A stretch of 64,000 nucleotides of DNA from Selaginella moellendorffii (lineage: Eukaryota; Streptophyta; Lycopodiopsida; Selaginellales; Selaginellaceae). Below the pieces are notes generated by a model, which saw nothing but the letters and a program-made list of their open reading frames with translations, did no database searches and was not told where the DNA came from. The translations under genes and the position numbers were made by a program. The stretch lies in the NCBI RefSeq assembly GCF_000143415.4, contig NW_003314386.1:199611-263610 (forward strand), given 5' to 3'. This document shows positions 57,115 through 64,000 of this stretch, in pieces; within the stretch, counting starts at the first letter, position 1, and each line of letters opens with the position of its first letter.

Positions 57115-58310
57115 CGCTGCTGGATTTGCTCGTCACTGCTCTTCAGGTCCTTTCTCATGGCCCGTCGTCTCTCTCTCTCGGCGCTTACCGTCACCTCTCC
57201 CTGGCCGAGATGGCTCGAAAGAATAGCCCTCCGGCTCGGAGTCCGGCCTCACCTTGTCCCGGAGATGGCGAGGCAAGTCCTCAAGGAGCACGACGCCGCG
57301 TTTGCGAGAAGGCCCCACTACTCCTTCGTGCCTCGCCTGCCTCCTCAGCCACAACTTGACCTCATCTTTCGGCGAGCGATGGAAGATGCTGCGGCGAGTG
57401 AGAGTGAGCGCCGCGGAGCTCTTCACGGCCTCCAAAGTCAGCCACTTGGAGCTGGGAGCGTTTGGATCGATCGTCGAGTTGATCTCAGCTCCATGCTGCA
57501 CGAGTACTTCACGAACCTCATGACGAGCGTGTTGATCGGGAGGAAGTTCTACGGTACCGACGAGCCGCTCACTCCCGAGGCCGAGGACTACAAGGAGTCG
57601 GATCGTAGCGAAAGAATCCAGATGGCTCTTTGCGGGTGATTACATCCCTGCGCTGCGGTGGCTGGACACGCTCAGGACGCAAAATCGTCTCAAGAATGAG
57701 GTCTTACCAGCAAGAGCTCGCTTTCTCAAAGCAGTCATCGAGGAGCACACGGAAGGCTTCGATCCAGGAAATCCCCGGGACTTTGTCGACGTGATGCTGA
57801 CTCTGGGAGGCGAAAACAAGCTCAGCGACAACCGCTGCTCCAGGTAGAAAGAAAAAGCTTACCTTGTTCTTCGTACTTTGTTCTTTCTCACGTAAGCTTG
57901 CGGCACTCTAACTTCCAGGACGACGATCGAATGGGCCATCTCGGAGCTGATCCTAAACCCCAGAATCCAGGGGAGAGCTCACGAGGAGCTGGACAGAGTC
58001 GTGGGAAGAGATCGCTCTCTGGAGGAGTGGGATCTAAAAGACCTGCCTTGCATCACACCACAGTCCTCGTTAACGTCTGGGCAATCCATCACGACCCAAG
58101 CGTCTGGAGCGACCCCGAGCTCTCCCCCCGAGCGATTCCTGGGCAGCGACCACAGCGTGCTGGGGAATGACTTCGATCTCCTGCCCTACTCGTCGGGGCG
58201 GCGCCGCTGCGTCGAATCCCCGTGTCAAGCTCACCTTCGCCTACCTCTTGCATCGATGGAGCTGGCGATCGCCGCCTGGGAAGAGCGCGCAATTGTCTAT
58301 CGCTAAAACC
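57115..58310 (+). pseudogene. Cytochrome P450 (plant A-type) pseudogene
   Basis: P450 segments follow in order but in shifting frames: LGAYRHLSLAEMARK (57170), LRLGVRPHLVPEMARQVLKE (57215), FGERWKMLRRV and LFTASKVSHLE (57365-57440), LHEYFTNLMTSVLIGRKFYG (57495), GDYIPALRWLDT (57635), PRDFVDVMLTL (57775), TTIEWAISELILNPRIQGRA (57915), VLVNVWAIHHDPSVWSDPE (58060), PERFLGSD (58130), and the heme loop FDLLPYSSGRRRC (58170). The Cys ligand is present but several frameshifts separate the pieces, including one right after the PERF-equivalent region, and the K-helix EXXR part is missing. The family resembles CYP enzymes of secondary metabolism; the subfamily is not determined. Confidence 0.85.
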
Positions 58311-58475
58311 CTAAGATCCTCTCATTTTGATTTCAAATATTTATAATTATTAAGATATAAAAGTAAATTGCCTATAAAACGGTAATAAAATTAATAAACA
58401 TTTAACCCAACCACTAATTCTAATTAAAAGCAAACCCTTAAATTATAAAAAGGTAAAATTTCCTTTTCTTACTAG
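58311..58475. other. Short AT-rich promoter region of the RING gene
   Basis: AT-rich, ends in TATAAATA at 58476-58483, which is 43-50 bp before the ATG at 58526. Confidence 0.5.
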
Positions 58476-58525
58476 TATAAATAAATGGCCAAAACCACAA
58501 ATGTTTCCATAAGTTTGAGTGAGAG

Positions 58526-58882
58526 ATGGCGAAGGTCGAGAAACCTGTGACGATGCTAGAAAAGGTGGAGAAGTTCACGGCCAAGGTATTGACATGGGTG
58601 GATACGAAAATCTTTTTCAAACCCCCTCCCAAGCCGATGCCCAGCATCTGCGATCTTCTCCCCGAGATCAAGCCATGGTGCGCGGTTTGCCAGGACAAGT
58701 TCGAGCTCGATAGCGCGGTGAAGCAGATACCATGCAAGCACTGTTATCATCTGGAATGTCTTCGCGAGTGGATGGAAAACAATGATTCGTGCCCGATGTG
58801 TAGCGCGAAGCTCCCCAAGCCCATTACCTTCCGTGCGATATGGAAAGCAGTGGAAGAGGAAACGCGCTGGTTAGGACAGTAG
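58526..58882 (+). CDS. Small RING-H2 protein, probable E3 ubiquitin ligase
   Basis: One exon, 118 residues. The RING-H2 domain uses C52, C55, C70, H72, H75, C78, C89 and C92, with a Trp (W82) after the sixth ligand at the position that contacts E2 enzymes and Pro (P90) in the last CPMC. Such proteins transfer ubiquitin from E2 to substrates. The N-terminal 45 residues are basic and amphipathic (EKVEKFTAKVLTWVDTK) with a Pro-rich hinge, no membrane helix. Substrate unknown. A good TATA box lies upstream. The next gene is convergent, its stop 51 bp away. Confidence 0.85.
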   Translation: MAKVEKPVTMLEKVEKFTAKVLTWVDTKIFFKPPPKPMPSICDLLPEIKPWCAVCQDKFELDSAVKQIPCKHCYHLECLREWMENNDSCPMCSAKLPKPITFRAIWKAVEEETRWLGQ

Positions 58883-58933
58883 ATTTACATGTAACAATCA
58901 AAGAGAAATAGAATCGATCTCTTCTTTCCATGG

Positions 58934-60746
58934 CTATTCATCTGGAAACATGGCTTTGAACAAATCTGTGTGGCATTCCTGGCAGAGATAGAACCACGAG
59001 AAGTGGCCCTCGCCTTGCAACCTGTGGAAGTTTACGTGAGGCAGGACTCGCTGCGCAAACTCGCTCATCGCAATCGGCACGACTACATCGTCAGTTCCCT
59101 GATTACAATCGCCAAGATCAGCAAGCTTTTGGAAAAAACCAAACCAAGAACACCACCACCTACATGCCATATATGTATTGGTCGCTGGAAGCCGAGGAGA
59201 TCCGACTGTTCTTGAGAGAAAAGGCCCCGCAGCTTGCTCACGATTCCATCGCCGGCGGGCGGTCTCTTTCGCTTGAGATCGCCCAAGTCGAATCCCCAGT
59301 TGTTAACCAGCAAGACTAGCTCTTGGGCCAGCGAGAAAGCTCGCTTCTGGTTCATGGATTCCCGGACGTCGTCTTCCCATAGTCTCATGAAATCCTGCTG
59401 CTCGAAAAGAGCTCGGTCCTGCAAAACTCGATGACCTTGAGTCATTCCACGATCAAAACAATGCAAACCTTTGATCTCGAGGTGGCATACAAGCTTCTGC
59501 TAAGCCTGTCGATCTTCTCCAGGAGAGTTCTCCGGAGAAAACCTCCAAGTGAAGATGGAAACTTCCTGGCACAGAAATGGAGCAATCTTCTCCGGAATGA
59601 CCAGGCCTTCCAGGCTTTGGCCGCTTCGCTCGAGGTGAGATTTCCTCCGTATGGATTTCCCGCCGGAGCAACCATAGCAACACCTGTGTCCAAGAACACA
59701 AGCAAGCAACACTCTTGCTAAACTCTCAAGAGAAAAAAAAAGAAAGATGTGATTACCTGCTAGTCTCTCTGGAATGTAGTGAATCGCAGCCCAAACGTGA
59801 GGACCACCTCCATCAAACGCCAGGATCCAAAACTGGTCGCCAAAACCGAGAGCGTCGGCGATGCTGATCATGTCCGAGGCCGAGGTTTTGTAACTTCTGT
59901 TGTGGTGAGGATCACTCTCTCCAAATCCTGGCAAGTCGTAAGCCACAAGACGAACACCATAGCTATCGAGCAGCGAAGAATTGATTCCGGGAATTCCTAC
60001 AAGTTGACGGAGCGACTGTAGAGCACATGAATGAAAAGCTCACGAACCTGCTAGTCTCGATGAGAGAAATCCATGAACAACGAGCACTGTGCGCTTTGCT
60101 TGATCGGCAGGGACACCTTCTTCCCGGTATGAGATGTTTCTACCGTCCGGCAATTGGATCCGCCTGGGTGGGATTCGAGCTTTCTGACGATCGTCTGGAG
60201 ATGCCTTGGGCTGAAACGATCGTGTTCTAGGCCCTGCATTGGATCGACAACTTAGCTTCTTTCGGAAAAAAGAGAGTCCGAGCTCGGACAGCCGAGACCA
60301 CCTCGGACTCCACCTCGGACTCCATCGGACCCGACTTCTAAACAGGAATACGTACCGACGAGGAGGAAGAACACGAGAGGTACTAAAATGCAGCACACCA
60401 ACAGGGAGCTGGGATCCCTTCGCGCGGATCTAAGCCCCTTCAATCTCTTCCAGGCTCCATCTCGCAAGCTTCTCACTGCCCTCCAGCAGCAAACGCTGCC
60501 TCCCTCGCTCTTGGCCGCCTCGTACGAGCTCAGAATCCGATCGAAATTGTCCGCCAATGCGCTCAAGCTCCGGAGGATCTTCTGGAGGATCAGCTCCAGA
60601 GTTTCCAGGCCGCGCGACTCCTGCTGCTGCCGCTCGTGATCCTCGTACAGACCTGAGATGGTGGAATTGAGAGGCGATGGCGATGGCGATGCGTAGCGAG
60701 GCCGGACGGCGGAGTCCCAGTCGCCCTGATCGCTGTCAAGTTCCAT
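58934..60746 (-). CDS. Membrane-anchored alpha/beta hydrolase
   Basis: Exon 1 (from 60746, or from an in-frame ATG at 60776) encodes a soluble helical segment and one membrane helix (LLVCCILVPLVFFLLVG). Later exons give an alpha/beta-hydrolase core: IQLPDGRNISYREEG, VLVVHGFLSSRLAG (oxyanion-type HGF), VAYDLPGFGESD, the elbow ILAFDGGGPHVWAAIHYIPE, VAMVAPAGNPYGG, a helical cap, then HIWHVGTDDVVVP with the acid and LQGEGHFSW with the catalytic His, ending FPDE. The nucleophile-elbow residue reads Asp (AFDGG) where most plant relatives have Ser. Substrate unknown. An intron after exon 1 contains CTCGGACTCC-type repeats like the minisatellite at 46 kb. Exon borders in the middle are approximate. 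Confidence 0.8.
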
Positions 60747-61046
60747 GGAAGAACAAGAGGAGGGAAGAAGCTTCAAATGTGGATGGATTGCTATGTGGGT
60801 GCTGCGAATTTGGAGAAGGGATCTCTTGGGCAGCGAGAGGAGAGGGATTCGCGAGGAGGGTCGCTTCGTTTTTCATCCGGGAGACTCAGGGATTGCTGTT
60901 CCAGCGCCTGCCGTACGAGTGGTTTCGCACGGGCCCCAACACGGAAGTGTACGGATGCCGATCTAAACGTTGGAAGTGTGAATCAACGGAGCGCGATGGA
61001 GAAGGAGTGGTCGCCCACCGTTGATTTTTTTTTAGGGTTCTTCGTG

Positions 61047-61624
61047 ATGCTTCACCGGCTATGGCGACTTGTGGATCCCTTCGCGGCGCGGCAGCAGCGC
61101 CTCTTGCGATCGTTCGCTAGCAGCGCCATAGCAGCTCCCAGGATTGTAAATGCGAGTCGCGGCGGCTTGGTTTGGAGCCGTCCGGCGCGGCTTCCACCTG
61201 TTCTTGCGGTAAGTGTTGTGAATCTATCGATCGGTAGCTCAGATCATACTGCAGGGGATCCAATGCCGCTTCGGTGCCACGAAATCTTGCAAGAAGAGGC
61301 CGCAGAAGAAGGACAAGATGAAATCCTACTCGTAGGTAACCTAGGCGCTTTCTCCCTCTCTCACAAAATCCTTTTTTTCCTGCGTAGATCGCTCAAGCAT
61401 CGATTCAAGCTGATGCCGGACGGGACCTACGCACGAGCTCATGCAGGGAAGCGCCACAATGCCTCCTCCAAGGTTTGGATCGATTCTTTCAATTGATCTT
61501 CCTCTCATCGCACTCGTCTCGCTCGCAGACGAAGAAGCAGCGTCGCCAGTTGCGAGGAGCAGCGCTGGTCCATCCCGGCTACGCCAAGATCATCCGCAAG
61601 CTCGGCTTCACTGGAACTTCTTAG
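61047..61624 (+). CDS. Organellar ribosomal protein bL35
   Basis: A large-subunit protein of bacterial-type ribosomes. Four exons, 61047-61208, 61255-61331, 61388-61472 and 61529-61624, all joining in frame, give 139 residues. The first 55 residues are Arg-rich with few acidic residues (MLHRLWRLVDPFAARQQRLL), a typical mitochondrial targeting sequence, though dual targeting cannot be excluded. The bL35 core is about 75-139: KMKSYSSLKHRFKLMPDGT, GKRHNASSKTKKQRRQL and HPGYAKIIRKLGF. Length and end match the family. It is divergent from the hydrolase gene (about 300 bp between starts). Plants carry separate plastid and mitochondrial versions; the presequence favours mitochondrion. Confidence 0.9.
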
Positions 61625-61795
61625 GTGGTGTTCTTCCTTTCCAGTTTCCACAAGAGCATGAGCATATTCCCTGTGCATTTTTTCTTCCTCTCTCCAGGAA
61701 TCCAAGAACGAAACAAAATGGGGTGTTAGATCTTGTTATTGGGTGCCAGAATCTCACAGAAGTTTCTCTGGCAGGGAGACCAGATCAGCTGGAGA

Positions 61796-62368
61796 TCAGT
61801 GGTGGACAGCATGGAGTTGAGGGAGGAAAGGTGGAAGAACAAGACCCAGAAGAACTAGAATCCCGAGGCTGGAAAGCAGTAATTCTCGTCGCGGAGGAGC
61901 TCCGGAGTAGTATCCGCCAGGGCCGCTGTTATAGCCGCGCTGGATCTTGATGTAGGCGGAGATGGTGTCGTGGGCATTGACGGGAAGAAGCTGGATGGAT
62001 TGGACGGGGATGTAGTCGTGGTACTGGTAGCAAGAATCCTTCGGGACATCGTAGACGATGCCAGAGCAGGAACAATCCGCGGTGCAAGAGTCGAGACAGT
62101 CGTCCAGAGTAGCATAGCTCGGGGACCGGTTGGAGAGATTGAAGTAGGGGACATAGCCGATGTGCAAGTAGCTGAAGGCGCGATAGTTGTCGAAGATGCA
62201 CGAGTAGTTGTGATCCCAGCGCTCGAATTCCAGCGCCGGCAAATCCCCGGCCGCGAGCTCCTGGACTGGAATCGGTGCTACCGCCGCCGCTGCTGGTGAT
62301 TGAGAGGAGGAGAGGAGAGCCAGGAGGAAGGGAAGCGAGCAGCACCACGAACACATCGATCTAAACAT
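61796..62368 (-). CDS. Small secreted PAN/apple-like protein with C-terminal anchor signal
   Basis: One exon, 190 residues. Signal peptide 1-28 (CSLPFLLALLSS). Residues about 50-150 hold the Cys pattern SYATLDDCLDSCTADCSCSG and SCYQYHDYIPVQSI, as in the PAN/apple-like part of S-domain receptor proteins, which mediates protein or sugar contacts. The C-terminal 25 residues are hydrophobic (LGILVLLGLVLPPFLP) after a small-residue and basic stretch, consistent with a GPI-anchor signal or a tail anchor. No kinase. It is convergent with bL35. The domain call rests on the Cys spacing only. Confidence 0.6.
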   Translation of the reverse strand: MFRSMCSWCCSLPFLLALLSSSQSPAAAAVAPIPVQELAAGDLPALEFERWDHNYSCIFDNYRAFSYLHIGYVPYFNLSNRSPSYATLDDCLDSCTADCSCSGIVYDVPKDSCYQYHDYIPVQSIQLLPVNAHDTISAYIKIQRGYNSGPGGYYSGAPPRRELLLSSLGILVLLGLVLPPFLPQLHAVHH

Positions 62369-62504
62369 TGGTGAGTAGCTTCACTATTTCCTAGGAGAAC
62401 TCGCTCGAGTTCTTGTGATCCTTTATCACCCAACTTACTCGTCTTCTCCTTCCTCTTCCAGAGCCTCCTCGCTCGCAACGGGAAAGAGAATGGAATGAAA
62501 GGCA

Positions 62505-64000
62505 AGCGGTGTAGTGTAGATAATTGGACACTTGCCGTGGCATAGCAGAGGTTTTTTTTTTTTTTTTTTTTTCTTTCTTTCTCTCCTCGGGTGCTTATTT
62601 ATCTGTCGCTTTTGTTTATGCTTTCTCCTGTGCTATATCTCAGGGCCGTGAAATCGACTTCCATGTCTGAGAGCTTTTCTAGCTTTTTTACGTTTGGAGT
62701 TATGCAAAGGAAGGACTTTCGCTGGCCTGGTGTGCTGCTGTACATGTGGACGGCTGCTTCCACCTAAATGCTGAGAAAGGGATATTCTTGATGCGGCCGC
62801 GAATATTTTCCTTTGTGTTCTTTTCTCCATTCATGGTGGATTCGTCCAGCCACCAAAATGTTGTTGTTTAAGTGCGGTTAAGGCTGGAAAGAAACGCTAG
62901 ATTTGTCACCTCAATGGACGAGGAATCTTCTGGGAATAATCATCGCTGTTTCAGTCGTGGTCCACGAAAAGTGGCCTTTTGTTTATTTTCGCTTTTGCGT
63001 GAAGTGTCAACACCCTCCCGCCATGAATCGAGAAACACCCACGAGAGTTTTGCGTTTGATGCTGACGTTCTTTTTGCAAACTCTTGTACTGTTCTCGAGG
63101 ATGTGATTCGTTTGGCAAGATTGAGAGTTGCTTGTTTGGACATGCATGGAATTCCATGGATGAAGTTGGTATTCGCTTAAAATTCTAAAGCTAAAGAGAT
63201 TTTTCCAGCACAGAGAAGTTTCGAGTGAGGGGTCCTTTCACCTTAAAGCTGAGCCAAAAGCCAAAGCTTTCATCAAGCTGAACTTGCACTCACAAATGGA
63301 GCATTGAAAGGCTGAAGATCTGACGCTACAGCTGCATCACCACACCACTAGCACTATAATAAAATTATAACTCTAAAAAGGTAATGATAAGTCCATTTGT
63401 ATTTAAAAAAGTCATCGATACATTAATATCACATTCTGTTATTTTATAGTTTGCCTTAAGTGTAGTAAATATTCCAAGGATATTCATATTAGGATTATTG
63501 TTTTCAACATTGCTACATATTTTGCACTCATTATTATTATTTTTTAAAAAGAATAAATTTTTTAGTTTTTTCAAAAAGTTGAGCACATTGTTTGTTTTAT
63601 TATCAAAAAACTTACGTCTTACCATGCAACATTTGGGAGAAGCTAATGATTTCTAAGCTTTAAAAATATATTATAAATCTTATATTTAGGTGATATAAGG
63701 ATATAACATCTGCTAAAATTTCTTTCCTTATCATTTTACTATTTATTTTGTCTATTATTTCCTAATATTTGTATTAGCATCTTTGGGATTCATTTTCTTC
63801 ATAATAGTAGTGGGTGATTTTCTAAGTTTTTAATTTTTATTGACAAGATTTATGATTTATTTTAGGTTGTAATTAGTTGTAACTTGACCATCCAAATATT
63901 TGTCTTGACAATCATTTATTATAATATATGCACGATCCTGTAGAGTCACCTGCAGCATGCAGCTGGCACTGCCGTCGTTAAGAAACGTTCTATGCTCTTT
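62505..64000. other. Spacer, no gene seen; AT-rich from 63340
   Basis: A T-run of about 22 bases at 62550-62571 and GC-balanced sequence to 63330 with small open frames (for example 62872-63180, 102 codons) that show no domain and overlap others on both strands. From 63340 the DNA is about 28 percent GC, again without genes. Confidence 0.5.

Noticed and set aside
62872-63180. 102-codon open frame near the right end
   Set aside because: Overlaps open frames in other registers and on the other strand, with no domain or splice evidence.

Overview
This window looks like nuclear DNA of a lycophyte close to Selaginella moellendorffii. The reasons are the combination of land-plant families (SBP-box factor, PLS-type PPR proteins, PMI1, plastid malonyl-ACP transferase) with a complete CFAP61 gene, which only plants with swimming sperm keep, plus very short introns (mostly 50-70 bp), short spacing between genes, and GC-balanced genes separated by very AT-rich spacers. 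The species is inferred; no database was searched.

Layout. 1-2.6 kb is AT-rich and holds a decayed bulb-lectin copy. 5.3-13.3 kb carries, on the plus strand, an SBP-box transcription factor, a PPR protein and a SAPS/PP6 regulatory subunit. 13.6-15.6 kb (minus) is a leucine-rich-repeat receptor-like protein without a kinase. 17.7 kb is a small LEA-like gene behind two CACGTG elements. 18.3-22.5 kb (minus) holds PEX6 and an acidic protein of unknown role. 22.5-24.4 kb is AT-rich and contains pieces of initiator tRNA-Met. 24.4-25.8 kb is an intronless Sec61-alpha relative. 26.0-32.9 kb is a head-to-head pair, plastid malonyl-CoA:ACP transacylase and the flagellar protein CFAP61, with 169 bp between the start codons. 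33.2-34.3 kb is an unknown ORF with short repeats.

From 35 to 49 kb the window is accessory in character: a damaged-looking plant gene, a PPR pseudogene, two intact AT-rich secreted bulb-lectin genes flanking a decayed ZW10 gene, a retroelement gag-like remnant and a 35-bp minisatellite. From 48.6 kb gene density rises again: a small Cys-rich gene, a PPR gene, PMI1, a tRNA-Lys gene, a complete U1 snRNA gene with its promoter elements, a P450 pseudogene, a RING-H2 protein, a membrane-anchored alpha/beta hydrolase, organellar ribosomal protein bL35, and a small secreted PAN-like protein. The last 1.6 kb is AT-rich and I see no gene there.

The genes do not form one pathway. Most are single housekeeping genes of the nucleus, peroxisome, plastid, flagellum or organelle ribosome. 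The most unusual component is the AT-rich lectin family, whose N-terminal domain I do not recognise. Exon junctions were worked out by hand from reading frames and splice signals and may be off by a base.
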